The notes: generated from the sequence alone by a model not told the origin. Positions 43,066-52,615 are shown, numbered from the stretch's first letter. The stretch: 64,000 nucleotides of DNA from Anaerobaca lacustris (GCF_030012215.1 NZ_JASCXX010000001.1:327704-391703); one strand, 5' to 3'. Numbers and translations are program-made.

Positions 43066-45501
43066 ATGGCCGGGGCACAGGTATCGGGGATGATTCGGAA
43101 GGGGGCAGGACGCAAGTCAAAGAAGGCGGCTTCGCGGTCTCGGAAGGCGACGAAGGTCTCGCGGACGCGCAAGCCGGAGGAGATGTCGCTGGAGCAATGG
43201 CAGGTGGCGCTGCGCCGGCAGTTCGCCGAGAAGCAGGACCTGCGGGTCACGAACGTTGGCAGCGAGCCGATCTTCTCGGAATTCCAGGTGGTCAACCCGC
43301 AGACGGGTGGCCAGTATCGCGTTGCCATTCGCGGCCAGGGGCTTGGGGACAACTACTGTTCGTGCCCGGACTTTGCGGTCAATACGTTGGGCACCTGCAA
43401 GCACATCGAGTTCGTGCTCGGCGCCCTGCGCCGCAAGCGCGGCAGTCGCAAAGCATTCACCGAGGGGTTCCATCCGGCCTATTCGGAAGTGTACCTTCGG
43501 TACGGAGCGCAGCGTGCGGTCGTCTTCAAGCCGGGAACCGAATGTCCGGCCGAGTTGCTTCGGCTGGCCAGGGGCTATTTCGATCCCGCCGGCGTGTTGC
43601 GAGCCGAGGCCTACATGCGCTTTGACACGTTCCTGAACCGAGCGGACGAGATTCAACACGACCTGCGGCGCTACGATGATGCGCTCGACTTCATCGCCGA
43701 GGTCCGCGACCGCACGCACCTGGCCGGGCGGATCGACAAGATGTTCCCCGCCGGCGTCCGAAGCAAAGCGTTCGATTCTCTTCTGAAGGTTTCGCTGTAT
43801 CCGTATCAACGGGAAGGGGTGCTGTTCGCCGCGCGGACGGGCCGCAGCCTGATCGCCGACGACATGGGGCTCGGCAAGACCATCCAGGCTATCGGCGCCT
43901 GCGAGGTGCTGGCCCGCACGGCGGGTGTCGAGCGCGTGCTGGTGGTCTGTCCCACGTCGCTGAAGTACCAGTGGAAACGGGAGATCGAGACGTTCTGCGG
44001 TCGTCCGGCGGTTGTGGTCGAAGGGTTGTTGGCTGCGCGGGCGGCCCTGTACGCGGCGGACGGCTTCTTCAAGATCGTCAACTACGATGTCGTCCATCGT
44101 GACGTCGAGGCGATTCGCCGGTGGGAGCCGGATGTGATCGTGCTCGACGAGGCGCAGCGTATCAAGAACTGGAACACCCGCCGGGCCAAGAGCATCAAGA
44201 GGCTCGATTCGAAGTACGCTGTCGTTCTGACGGGCACGCCTCTGGAAAACCGCCTGGAGGAGCTTCACTCCATCGTCGAGTTCGTTGATCGATTCCGTCT
44301 GGGACCCATGTTCCGCTTCCTGGCCGAGCATCAGCAGGCCGACGACAACGGCAGAGTCATCGGCTACCGGAACCTCGACAAGATCGGGCGGACCCTCGAA
44401 CCGCTGCTGATTCGACGGACGAAGAGGCAAGTCTTGAAGCAACTGCCCGAGCGGCTGGACAAGAACTACTTCGTGCCGATGACCGCCGAGCAGATGGCCC
44501 ACCACGAGGAGAACCGGGAAACCGTAGCGAAGATCGTTGCCAAATGGCGGCGGCTCGGATTCCTCCCGGAGGCCGATCAGCGCCGCCTGATGATCGCACT
44601 GCAGAACATGCGGATGAGCTGCAACAGCACGTATCTGCTCGACCGGGAGACGGACTATGGCGTCAAGGCCGATGAGATGGTCGCCGTCCTCCAGGAGACC
44701 TTCGAGCGCCCGAACGACAAGGCCGTGGTTTTCAGCCAGTGGTTGGGCACCCACGAGATCCTCCTGGACCGTCTCCAGTCCGCCAAGCTGGGTTACGTGT
44801 TGTTCCACGGGCGGATCGCATCGAAGGACCGCAGGACGCTGATTCAGCAGTTCCGCGAGGACCCGGACTGCCGCATCTTCCTCTCGACCGACGCCGGCGG
44901 GGTGGGTCTGAATCTGCAGAACGCGGCCACCGTGGTCAACATGGACCTGCCGTGGAACCCGGCGGTGCTCGAACAGCGGGTCGGCCGGGTCCATCGGCTT
45001 GGCCAGCACCGGCCGGTGCGCGTGGTCAACTTCGTTTCGCAGGGGACGATCGAAGAGGGGATGCTGTCGGTGCTCTCGTTCAAGCAGTCGATGTTTGCGG
45101 GGGTGCTGGACGGCGGAACGCCGGAAGTGGCCCTCGGCGGCACGCGGCTCAAGCGATTCATGGATTCCGTCGATCAGGTGACGGGGAACATCCCGGCGGC
45201 CATGCCGCACCACGAGGAGCCCGCTCCGATGGCGGATGGCGGTGAACCGGATGGATCGCCCGACGCCCAGACCCCGGCGGAGCCGCAGTGGGAAGACTTG
45301 CTCTCTGCGGGATTGTCGTTCCTGAACAAGCTCGGAACGGCCCTGTCCGTCGAACAGAAGACGCCGGTGGAACTCGGCCCCGGACTGCGGATCGAGACCG
45401 ACAAGGCAAGCGGCCAACGGCATCTGACACTGCCCGTGCCGCCGAAGAAGGTGCTCAGCGACCTTGCCGGCCTTCTGGCCCGGTTGGCCGAGAAACTCTG
45501 A
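43066..45501 (+). CDS. SWIM zinc-finger SNF2-family helicase
   Basis: An 811-aa protein. The N-terminus has a very basic tail and a SWIM zinc finger (C98, C100, C111, H113). The SNF2 core has LIADDMGLGKTIQA (Walker A, 262-275), IVLDEAQRIKNW (DEAQ box, 358-369), GTPLENRLEEL and the later FQxxxxLSTDAGGVGLNLQ and LPWNPAVLEQRVGRVHRLGQ motifs. The C-terminal 130 residues are Pro-rich and helical. Such SWIM-SNF2 proteins move along DNA or displace proteins, but their target in bacteria is unclear. The ATG at 43066 follows GGAGG (43051-43055); a GTG at 43057 lies inside that site. Confidence 0.93.
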   Translation: MAGAQVSGMIRKGAGRKSKKAASRSRKATKVSRTRKPEEMSLEQWQVALRRQFAEKQDLRVTNVGSEPIFSEFQVVNPQTGGQYRVAIRGQGLGDNYCSCPDFAVNTLGTCKHIEFVLGALRRKRGSRKAFTEGFHPAYSEVYLRYGAQRAVVFKPGTECPAELLRLARGYFDPAGVLRAEAYMRFDTFLNRADEIQHDLRRYDDALDFIAEVRDRTHLAGRIDKMFPAGVRSKAFDSLLKVSLYPYQREGVLFAARTGRSLIADDMGLGKTIQAIGACEVLARTAGVERVLVVCPTSLKYQWKREIETFCGRPAVVVEGLLAARAALYAADGFFKIVNYDVVHRDVEAIRRWEPDVIVLDEAQRIKNWNTRRAKSIKRLDSKYAVVLTGTPLENRLEELHSIVEFVDRFRLGPMFRFLAEHQQADDNGRVIGYRNLDKIGRTLEPLLIRRTKRQVLKQLPERLDKNYFVPMTAEQMAHHEENRETVAKIVAKWRRLGFLPEADQRRLMIALQNMRMSCNSTYLLDRETDYGVKADEMVAVLQETFERPNDKAVVFSQWLGTHEILLDRLQSAKLGYVLFHGRIASKDRRTLIQQFREDPDCRIFLSTDAGGVGLNLQNAATVVNMDLPWNPAVLEQRVGRVHRLGQHRPVRVVNFVSQGTIEEGMLSVLSFKQSMFAGVLDGGTPEVALGGTRLKRFMDSVDQVTGNIPAAMPHHEEPAPMADGGEPDGSPDAQTPAEPQWEDLLSAGLSFLNKLGTALSVEQKTPVELGPGLRIETDKASGQRHLTLPVPPKKVLSDLAGLLARLAEKL

Positions 45502-45544
45502 GAGCGATCACCATTTCATCCGCGCGGAGTCGTAACGTGCCGGC

Positions 45545-45907
45545 CTATTTCAGGCGGGGGGCGGGCAGGCGTTTGAGTCGCTGGCTGCGCGGATCGACCT
45601 CGATGCCCACCGATTCGAGCGCCGTTACGCCCAGGATCGGTTCGGCGTCGTCGGCGGCGAAGATTACCGTGGTCCAGACCGTCTCGCCCATGAACTCCAC
45701 TTGGGCGCCGGCGATGTCCAACTTGACCTCGGAACCGTCGGCCAGTTCGTAGGTTCGTTTCGAACGCGGTTTGAGGCCGATGGCTTGCAGATGCTTGGCG
45801 GGCACCAAGCAATCGACTGCCCCGGTGTCTACGAGGAACAGGCCGTCCCAGGCCTTCTCCGGCTGGGCCGGATTGCGAACCGTTACCGTCACATGCGTTA
45901 CACCCAT
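45545..45907 (-). CDS. Retroviral-type (clan AA) aspartic protease
   Basis: A 120-aa protein with the aspartic-protease signature GLFLVDTGAVDCLVP (about residues 24-38) and the ILGVTALESVGIEVDP strand (about 92-107), as in clan-AA retropepsin-like proteins of bacteria. These are believed to act as dimers. ATG at 45907 with GAGG upstream is preferred over a GTG at 45916. It is convergent with the SNF2 gene and alone on its strand. Whether it is an active peptidase is not known; partner and substrate are unknown. Confidence 0.85.
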   Translation of the reverse strand: MGVTHVTVTVRNPAQPEKAWDGLFLVDTGAVDCLVPAKHLQAIGLKPRSKRTYELADGSEVKLDIAGAQVEFMGETVWTTVIFAADDAEPILGVTALESVGIEVDPRSQRLKRLPAPRLK

Positions 45908-46101
45908 AAGCGCCACCTCGTCCTTTCATTTCTCCATCTCTGCACCAGATGCCATCCAGTATACCACAGAACTCCTCTTTCGTGTGGCTGTTTCCGCGCG
46001 GCGGTACAATTCTGGCAGGAAATGCGGTTTTCTGCGCCCATTCTCGGTGGGAGGATACGTCTTTGGGATGAAGACCGATTGAACGTCCTGATACAGGTTC
46101 T

Positions 46102-46656
46102 TTGGAATACAGCGAATTGACGCAAGAGACGCCTGACAACGTGTTGGTCGAGAGGGCCAGGGCAGGGGACGGAGACAGCTTCACGGAGCTGTGTTGGCGG
46201 TATTACCCTGCGATGGTGGCGATTGCGCAGGCGATTGTGGGCGACCGGCACTTGGCGGAGGACGCCGCGCAGCAGGCGCTGGCCAAGGCGGCGCTGAATC
46301 TGTCCGGCTTGCGGAAGGCCGGGCACTTCGGCTCGTGGCTGGCGGCGATCTGCCGCCATGCCGCCTACGATGTGGCGCGGACCAACCGACGGCTGGCAGA
46401 CCGCCAAGAGACTACGGTCGAGGCGGTCGAGATTCAGGCAGACGATGCCGGTCCGGCGGTACGGCGGGCGCTGGAGCAGCTTGAGCCGCAGGCCCGGGAG
46501 GTGGTCTACCTGCGGTTCTACGATGGGCTCAGCTATGAGCGGATCGGCGAAGTCCTGGGGATCTCCGAGCAGGCGATCAACGGCCGGCTGCGAAGGGCGA
46601 AGAAGGAACTGGCCAAACACTTGCGTCGCGAAGGGTTCGGCGAGGTGCAACTATGA
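46102..46656 (+). CDS. ECF sigma factor (SigK/Planctomycete type)
   Basis: A 184-aa extracytoplasmic-function sigma factor: region 2 (FTELCWRYYPAMVAIAQAIVGDRHLAEDAAQQAL, about 28-61) and region 4 (about 118-173, VYLRFYDGLSYERIGEVLGISEQAINGRLRRAKKEL). It directs RNA polymerase to its own promoters, usually in response to an envelope signal. The TTG at 46102 has AGG a few bases upstream; a later GTG at 46141 is possible. The stop overlaps the next gene by 4 bp. Planctomycetes carry large families of such sigmas, often tied to small membrane proteins like the next one. Confidence 0.9.
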   Translation: MEYSELTQETPDNVLVERARAGDGDSFTELCWRYYPAMVAIAQAIVGDRHLAEDAAQQALAKAALNLSGLRKAGHFGSWLAAICRHAAYDVARTNRRLADRQETTVEAVEIQADDAGPAVRRALEQLEPQAREVVYLRFYDGLSYERIGEVLGISEQAINGRLRRAKKELAKHLRREGFGEVQL

Positions 46657-47087
46657 ACGAACGCAGAGACGAACGCTGGCTCGACGAGCAACTGCGGCGG
46701 GCGATCAACACGACGGCCCCCGAGTTCGATGCCGAGCGATGGAAGCGCGATCACGCTGAGGCCTATCAGGCCCTGGTCTGGCGAGGGCGAAGGGGGCGCA
46801 GGGGGCATTGGGCGGTGGGTGGTCTGGCCGCTGCGGCAGTGATTTTGATCGGCGCAGCGATCCTGTTGACACGGACGCCGCCGCAGATTCGGCGGGAGCC
46901 GGTCGGAGGGGACATCGCCAAGGCTCCCTCGCCTGCGCATATCGTCAGCTTGATGTCGTTGCGAGCCTCCTACCGGCAGGGCGGTGAAGAGGTCCTGTAT
47001 GAACAGCTCGATACAGCGATGAAGACGTTGGGACCGCGGCCCGGCAGGCCTTCTCCGCGGAGGATGCTCATTGATCTGGATGGCTAA
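46653..47087 (+). CDS. Small membrane protein coupled to the ECF sigma (anti-sigma-like)
   Basis: A 144-aa protein with a charged N-terminal half and one transmembrane helix (about 54-72: VGGLAAAAVILIGAAILL). A C-terminal stretch of 70 residues would lie outside. This is the layout of an anti-sigma factor, but the zinc-binding HxxxCxxC motif is missing. It starts inside the sigma stop codon, so the proteins are made together. Its role as an anti-sigma is inference. Confidence 0.8.
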   Translation: MNERRDERWLDEQLRRAINTTAPEFDAERWKRDHAEAYQALVWRGRRGRRGHWAVGGLAAAAVILIGAAILLTRTPPQIRREPVGGDIAKAPSPAHIVSLMSLRASYRQGGEEVLYEQLDTAMKTLGPRPGRPSPRRMLIDLDG

Positions 47088-47107
47088 GAGAATGAAAGGA
47101 AACGAAT

Positions 47108-48280
47108 ATGCGGGCGAACATCAGGAAACAAATCGGCGGCGCGGTAGCGGCGATGTTGATCGTGACATTGTTGTCACCTCAGGTCCAGGCGATCCCGCCG
47201 GACCCCGACAACGCAGCGCTGCTGTACTACCAGACGCTGTTGATTCACCACGAGCGAGATGAAGAGATTTGGGACTTCTACGACGAATTCGTCAAGGGCC
47301 GGACCGGACCGACGGACGGAATCAGGCAATACGTGGCAGGCTCTCACGCGGCGCTGGAGTACGCGAAGCTGGCGACCGAGGTGCAGGACTGCGACTGGGG
47401 GTTGCCCTATTCGAAGGGCTTCTCGATGCTCCTCATCCATCTGTCGCAGCTTCGATCTCTCTCGCGACTCATGATTGCGGATGCGCGGCTCTGTGCTTAC
47501 GACGGCCGTTACGAGGCGGCCCTCGACCGGTGCCTGCGCGTGCATCGCATGGCATACCACATCGGCGACGACACGCTGGTGTCGTATCTGGTGGCTTCGG
47601 GAGTCCGCGACATTAGTTACGCGTGCATGCGGGACGTGATCGGCCAGGCATGGAACGACCCGACTTTGCTGCGATGGTTGCGAGGCGAACTGTCGCAGCC
47701 GGCGGTGCGTGAGATTTCGCCGGTCCGACCATTGGAGATCGAGAGGGAGATCGTGATGGACCTGATGCGGATGGACCGCGTCCGGGAACTGGCGGACGCG
47801 TTGAGTGGAGAATCGCAGGAGAAGGAGGCTGAGCGAATCATAGCCAGTGCGAACGAGGAGATCCTCGGACGGGCCCGACGGATCTACTCGGAGCGCGTTC
47901 AGGAGATGTTGGATGTCTGGGCTGGACCCATGTCTTACCGCGAGGCCCATTCGCAACTGAACCAACTGAAGAGCCGTTCCGATCCCGACGATCCGGCTTC
48001 CGTGCTCGCCGGCGCGATCGCTCCTCCGATGAGTCGTATGTATGGCTCGAAAGTCCGGACCGACGCGCACGCCCATGCCGTCAGGGCCGGCATCGAAGTC
48101 TGCCTGCATCGCGCTGAAACCGGATCGCTGCCGGCAACGTTGCCGACCGATTTGCCAAAGGACCCGTTCAGCGGCGAGGACTTCGAGTACGGGCCGACGG
48201 ACCAGGGTTTCGTCCTCCGTTGCCGCGCCAGAGACCTGGACAAGGACACCGTCCATGAATACGCCTTCACCCTCAGGTGA
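47108..48280 (+). CDS. Secreted helical protein of unknown function
   Basis: A 390-aa protein with an N-terminal signal (GGAVAAMLIVTLLSPQVQA, about 9-28) and a long alpha-helical body. The body includes LYYQTLLIHHERDEEIWDFYDEFV and YEAALDRCLRVHRMAYHIGDDTLVSYLVAS, which resemble TPR-like or repeat-containing helices. The C-terminus PKDPFSGEDFEYGPTDQGFVLRC resembles the pseudopilin-type domain found in many planctomycete proteins. It follows the sigma and membrane protein genes by 20 bp (AAAGGA before the ATG) and may be their effector or sensor partner. A strong terminator follows. Confidence 0.8.
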   Translation: MRANIRKQIGGAVAAMLIVTLLSPQVQAIPPDPDNAALLYYQTLLIHHERDEEIWDFYDEFVKGRTGPTDGIRQYVAGSHAALEYAKLATEVQDCDWGLPYSKGFSMLLIHLSQLRSLSRLMIADARLCAYDGRYEAALDRCLRVHRMAYHIGDDTLVSYLVASGVRDISYACMRDVIGQAWNDPTLLRWLRGELSQPAVREISPVRPLEIEREIVMDLMRMDRVRELADALSGESQEKEAERIIASANEEILGRARRIYSERVQEMLDVWAGPMSYREAHSQLNQLKSRSDPDDPASVLAGAIAPPMSRMYGSKVRTDAHAHAVRAGIEVCLHRAETGSLPATLPTDLPKDPFSGEDFEYGPTDQGFVLRCRARDLDKDTVHEYAFTLR

Positions 48281-48300
48281 AAGGTGTTCTTCCAAACGAA

Positions 48301-48334
48301 AAGAAGCCGGGACTCAACCGTGTCCCGGCTTCTT
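48301..48334. terminator. Bidirectional terminator between convergent genes
   Basis: AAGAAGCCGGGAC (48301-48313) and GTCCCGGCTTCTT (48322-48334) form a perfect 13-bp stem with an 8-base loop, flanked by T-rich (right) and A-rich (left) sequence. It serves both the 47108-48280 gene and pckG. Confidence 0.85.
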
Positions 48335-48359
48335 CTGTTGGTTTGAGATTGAATCCTAA

Positions 48360-50228
48360 CTACAGATCCAGGGGCGGAATGTATTCACCCTTGGCGGCTT
48401 TCAGGACTTCGAGCCGCTTGCGTTGGGCGGCCATCTCGTCGAGCATCACCTTCGGCGTGTCGGCGACCGTGTCGTAGATCTTCGCCATGCGGTCGAGCGT
48501 GGCGAGCAATTCGGGGATGCGGACGGTGAACTGCTCGACGTAGTCCTTCTCGGTGTACTCTTTGTTTCGGACCTCCTTGAAGAGCCTCTTGAGGTCGTCG
48601 TACTTGGGGATCAGGCCGTAGCCGGCGTCGAGGGCCTCGACGTCGCCGTGGATTCGCCGCTCCATCCACTTGACCCAGACGGCCTTGTCGAGCATGCCGT
48701 TGAGGTACTTGCCGCCCTTTTTCAGGAAGTAGTTGGTCCCGAAGACCTTGGGCCGCTTGAGTCCGGCGGCGAACTCCAGGTTGTTTCGGAGGTATTTGCC
48801 GACGGACATGGACAGAAAGTCCATATTGCTCATCACGTTCCACTTGCGGACGCCCTGGGCGCCGGTGGTTGCGGCGGTGGTCTCCGATTCGAGCATGGCG
48901 CCCATCGTGCAGATGCCGTGCTCCCAGCTATAGGCCTCGCGCACGGGGACGTTGGTGTCGCTGTCGCGTCCGCCGTAGATGATCCCGCCGATGGGAAGGC
49001 CGTTGGGGTTGTCCCATTCGGGGTCCTTGTTCTTCAGGTCCTGCATGCGGACCGTATAGCGGGCGTTCTTGTGGCTGGGCGTGGTCTCCTCGCCGTCAGG
49101 GCCCTTGGTCCCTTCGGTCCAGTCGGTGCTGACATAGTTCATACCGCGAGTCGGGATTTCCTCACCCATGCCGAGCCAGTAGGGCTTGTTGTCTTTGACC
49201 AGGACGTTGCCGAAGATGACCTCGCCGGGATGGTGCAGGACGTCCCAGATCACCGGGTCGCCCTTGGCGTTGACGTCCTGGATGATGCCGAAGATGCCCG
49301 CCTCGATGTTGACGGCCCGGAACTGGCCGTCGATGACGCGGAAGTAAGCGAGGTCATCGCCGGCGATGGTTTCGCCCGGGATCATCGCGGTCGCGGTCTT
49401 GCCGCAGGCCGAGGGGTAGGCGCCGCACAGATAGGTCTTGCGTCCGCCGGGACCGTGCGCGCCCATGATGAACATGTGCTCGGCCAGCCAGCCCTCGCGG
49501 TCGGCCTTGCGAATGGCCAGACGCAGCGAGAGCTTCTTGAGGCCCACCGTATTGCCGGCGTACTGGGTGTTGACCGAGTAGACCGTGTTGTGCATGTAGT
49601 CGATGTAGACGCGGCTGCGCTCGATGTCCTTGCAGGTCATGCGTTCGGTGACCTTGCCGGTGCAGTGACGGAACCGGAAGAACTCGAACGGGCCGCGGGC
49701 GCTCTGTCGCTTGAATTCCTCGTAACCTTTGCGGTACAGCATGTCCTCGCTGTGGGTGACGTAGGCCGAGTCGGTGATCTGAAGACACGGGATCGCAAAC
49801 ACGCTGTTGACGGGGCCCAGGCAGAAGAATCGCACCAGCATGGTCCGCCCTTTGTACGCGCCGCGCTGAAGGTCTTCGATCTCGGCAAAGCCCTGGTCGC
49901 GGTCGATCTGCTTGAGCTTGGGGTCCAGCGTTTCGCTCTTGGGGACCAGGTACTTGGTGACCTCGGGATTGCGTCCCTGGTCATAGTAGCTGTCGAAATG
50001 GACGGTGTGGCCGGGAACGGCCAGGGGCAGCTCCTCCCTGTTGTCGATGGCCATTTGCCGGCAGCGTGCGGCGTCTGCCTCGTCGTCCGTCCCCACCCAG
50101 ACCTTCTCCGGCTCGCACAGCTCGATGGCCCGGGCGACGAAGGCGTTCGCGTCTTCGTTCTTCAATGCCAGGAGTCTGCTCAGACTGACCTCGTCCATTT
50201 TGCTTTTCAGGATCGATTGTATATCCAT
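48360..50228 (-). CDS. pckG: Phosphoenolpyruvate carboxykinase (GTP)
   Basis: Converts oxaloacetate and GTP to PEP in gluconeogenesis. The 622-aa protein has the kinase-1a P-loop YPSACGKTATAMI (about 285-297), FIMGAHGPGGRKTYLCGAYPSAC around it, GDDLAYFRVIDGQFRAVNIEAGIFG (metal-binding and catalytic) and the C-terminal nucleotide specificity region FWPGFGDN-like part here as EWDNPNGLPIGGIIYGGRDSDT. The GTP-type signature fits the length of about 620. The start at 50228 has AAGGAG upstream; the frame extends to 50270 but lacks a site there. It is convergent with the ECF group. Confidence 0.97.
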   Translation of the reverse strand: MDIQSILKSKMDEVSLSRLLALKNEDANAFVARAIELCEPEKVWVGTDDEADAARCRQMAIDNREELPLAVPGHTVHFDSYYDQGRNPEVTKYLVPKSETLDPKLKQIDRDQGFAEIEDLQRGAYKGRTMLVRFFCLGPVNSVFAIPCLQITDSAYVTHSEDMLYRKGYEEFKRQSARGPFEFFRFRHCTGKVTERMTCKDIERSRVYIDYMHNTVYSVNTQYAGNTVGLKKLSLRLAIRKADREGWLAEHMFIMGAHGPGGRKTYLCGAYPSACGKTATAMIPGETIAGDDLAYFRVIDGQFRAVNIEAGIFGIIQDVNAKGDPVIWDVLHHPGEVIFGNVLVKDNKPYWLGMGEEIPTRGMNYVSTDWTEGTKGPDGEETTPSHKNARYTVRMQDLKNKDPEWDNPNGLPIGGIIYGGRDSDTNVPVREAYSWEHGICTMGAMLESETTAATTGAQGVRKWNVMSNMDFLSMSVGKYLRNNLEFAAGLKRPKVFGTNYFLKKGGKYLNGMLDKAVWVKWMERRIHGDVEALDAGYGLIPKYDDLKRLFKEVRNKEYTEKDYVEQFTVRIPELLATLDRMAKIYDTVADTPKVMLDEMAAQRKRLEVLKAAKGEYIPPLDL

Positions 50229-50440
50229 TGATTCTCCTTCCTGCTGTTCCTGTAAGGGCCGCAACCTCAAACGGTGTTCCGGGGGTGCGACGCTGACGTC
50301 CGACGACAGGCGCAGACGGCAAATCGGCCGTTTGCGCCAACGGCTCTGTTCTGTGGCTCTGGGAGATCCTTGCGCGGATCGCGTTGTACTCGTTCACTTG
50401 CGACCGGAGCTGGAGCGTACTCGACCCAATGAACCAAAAC

Positions 50441-50468
50441 AGAGTAACAACCCCTGTCGGGTTGTCAA
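50441..50468 (-). promoter_or_regulatory. Promoter for pckG with inverted repeat
   Basis: On the minus strand: TTGACA (50463-50468), 16 bp, TACTCT (50441-50446). The spacer holds the palindrome ACAACCC-ctgtc-GGGTTGT, suggestive of an operator for a repressor. Confidence 0.5.
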
Positions 50469-50679
50469 TCAACTTCTGTATGATTTTCCGCCTCGCCTTC
50501 TGGCCGGCTGAGTCTAAGTGATTTTAGAGCAAGCGTTTATCGGCAGTGTGGTTTCGGCCCTCTGCATCGGCCGATGCGGATGTTTTTCACCGGCGGTGGG
50601 GATGTCGGCGTTGAGACGCGGCGGTTTGACTGCGGTGAGACGGCATGCCCACAAAGTCCGGCGATGCTCGAAAAGGAAG

Positions 50680-50708
50680 TTGACACCCGCCGGGGACGGG
50701 CCCAGAAT
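50680..50708 (+). promoter_or_regulatory. Promoter for the Nramp-family gene
   Basis: TTGACA (50680-50685), 17 bp, CAGAAT (50703-50708). The leader is about 115 bases. Confidence 0.5.
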
Positions 50709-50829
50709 AGGCGGCACGTGTGCCTATGGACGGGTGCTTCGTCTTTGGCAGCCGGTCTTCCGGGATCGTCCTCACGGTGCGCAGGATGGTTCCGTTGCGC
50801 AGCCGAAATCTATGATTGGGAGGCAAGAG

Positions 50830-52593
50830 ATGGCGTCAAACGACGGCGGCGGTGCCGCTTCCAAGCCGCAGCAACCTGTGATGCACATGAACCCCCGGAT
50901 CGAGAAAGATCGGCAGATGATTCTCGATGCGAAGGCCAAGGGGCGGGGACCACTGCTGAAGGTGTTTATGAGGTTGTCCGGTCCTGGCTGGCTCCAGAGC
51001 GGCATCACGCTGGGCGGCGGCTCGCTGTCGTCCAGTCTGTATCTCGGCGTCCTCGTGGGCTTCAGCTTCATGTGGCTCCAGCCGCTGGCCATGATCCTCG
51101 GCGTCATCATGCTCTGTGCCATCGCCTACGTCACGCTCTCGACCGGCGAGCGGCCGCTGCGCGGGATCAACGAGCACGTCAGCCCGGTCCTCGGGTGGGG
51201 CTGGCTGCTGGCCTCGATGATGGCCAACCTCGTCTGGTCGCTGCCGCAGTTTGCCCTGGGCACGGCCGCCATTCGGCAGAACCTGCTGCCCGGGCTCATC
51301 GGCCCCGGAGTGATGGGGGAGATCCCAGGCAAGATGATCGCCGGGGCGCTCTTTCTCGTGATCGCCCTGACCGCGACGCTGACCTATAGCGCCGGCGGCA
51401 GGGGCGTGAAGGTCTTCGAGATCATGATCAAGGGCATCGTCAGCCTGATTGTGCTGTGCTTCATCGGCGTGGTGGTCAAGGTGAGCATGGACGGCAGGAT
51501 CAACTGGGGCGAGATCGGCAGCGGCCTGATTCCCGATCTGAGCCTGTTCATGAAGCCGACCGACAAGATCATGCCGCACATCCAACTGGTCGGCGAGGGC
51601 TTCCGGTCCTTCTGGACCGATATGATCGTCGGCCAGCAGCGGGACGTGATGATCAGCGCCGCGGCCACGGCCGTCGGCATCAACATGACGTTCCTGCTGC
51701 CTTATTCGATGCTGCGGAAAGGCTGGGACAAGGACTTCCGCGGCCTGGCCATCTTCGATTTGTCCACGGGCCTATTCATCCCGTTCATCCTGGCGACGGG
51801 GTGTGTGGTCATCGCGGCCAGCAGCCAGTTTCACGCCCAGCCGGCCCAGGGTCTCGTGGCGAACGAACCGGGCGGCTTGGTGATCGAAGAGCCTGCCGCG
51901 AATCTGGTCGGGCCCTACAAGGGGCTTCTGGCCGACCGAGTTCGATATGAGATGGGGGTTGAGGCGTTCGACAAACTGACGCCGGAACAGGTGACGGCGG
52001 CCACCGAGGCGCTGCCCTGGGCCGACAAGCGCATGGCGGCCATCCTCGTCAAGCGCGACGCGTTCAACCTGGCCGAGACGCTGGCCCCGCTGACCGGTCC
52101 GGTGGTCGCTCAGTATGTCTTCGGGATCGGCGTCATCGGCATGGCGCTTAGCGCCGCGACGATGCTGATGACGATCAACGGTCTGTGCTTCTGTGAGTTG
52201 CTCAACAAGCCCGCGCGCGGCTGGCCGCAGCGGTTCGGCAGTCTGATGGTCTGCGTTGGGGCGCTGGGGCCGTTCTTCTGGAAGGATGCGGCGCCGTATC
52301 TGGCCGTGCCGACGTCCGTCTTCGCCATGGTCCTGCTGCCGATCGCCTACTTCGCGTTCTTCTTCCTGATGAACCAGGAGAGCTATCTGGGCAAGTACCG
52401 GCCCAGGGGCGGCAAACGCGTCCTGTGGAACGTGCTGATGGCCCTGGCGGCCGGCGCCGCGGCGTTCGGCAGCGTCTGGAGTCTGTGGTCGAGGCTCCAA
52501 TGGATGGGGATCATCCTGTTGGTGGTCTTCATCGTCGTGGTTGTGGTCGTACGCTACGCCCGCGCCGACAAGAAGGGGTCCGCTGTGGCTTGA
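50830..52593 (+). CDS. Nramp-like divalent metal transporter
   Basis: A 587-aa membrane protein with about eleven transmembrane helices. The first has GPGWLQSGITLGGGSLSSSLYLGVLVG, a variant of the Nramp helix 1 motif (here GGGS where canonical Nramp has DPGN). The conserved loop after helix 3 and the large extramembrane insert (about 340-405) are unusual for MntH-type importers. Metal and direction cannot be set; a Mn, Mg or Al type transporter is possible. The start at 50830 has GGGAGG; an ATG at 50812 lies upstream. Its terminator follows directly. Confidence 0.75.
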   Translation: MASNDGGGAASKPQQPVMHMNPRIEKDRQMILDAKAKGRGPLLKVFMRLSGPGWLQSGITLGGGSLSSSLYLGVLVGFSFMWLQPLAMILGVIMLCAIAYVTLSTGERPLRGINEHVSPVLGWGWLLASMMANLVWSLPQFALGTAAIRQNLLPGLIGPGVMGEIPGKMIAGALFLVIALTATLTYSAGGRGVKVFEIMIKGIVSLIVLCFIGVVVKVSMDGRINWGEIGSGLIPDLSLFMKPTDKIMPHIQLVGEGFRSFWTDMIVGQQRDVMISAAATAVGINMTFLLPYSMLRKGWDKDFRGLAIFDLSTGLFIPFILATGCVVIAASSQFHAQPAQGLVANEPGGLVIEEPAANLVGPYKGLLADRVRYEMGVEAFDKLTPEQVTAATEALPWADKRMAAILVKRDAFNLAETLAPLTGPVVAQYVFGIGVIGMALSAATMLMTINGLCFCELLNKPARGWPQRFGSLMVCVGALGPFFWKDAAPYLAVPTSVFAMVLLPIAYFAFFFLMNQESYLGKYRPRGGKRVLWNVLMALAAGAAAFGSVWSLWSRLQWMGIILLVVFIVVVVVVRYARADKKGSAVA

Positions 52594-52615
52594 GCGACGA
52601 ATCGTGACGGATGAT

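Larger units (their letters stand above)
50229..50829. other. Divergent intergenic region between pckG and the Nramp gene
   Basis: Contains a promoter for pckG on the minus strand (50441-50468), an inverted repeat ACAACCC/GGGTTGT (50447-50453/50459-50465) inside it, and a promoter toward the Nramp gene (50680-50708). No credible gene lies within. Confidence 0.6.

Noticed and set aside
43117..45423. 768-aa minus-strand frame
   Set aside because: Antisense to the SWIM-SNF2 helicase; composition rich in Arg, Leu and His as expected of a shadow frame.
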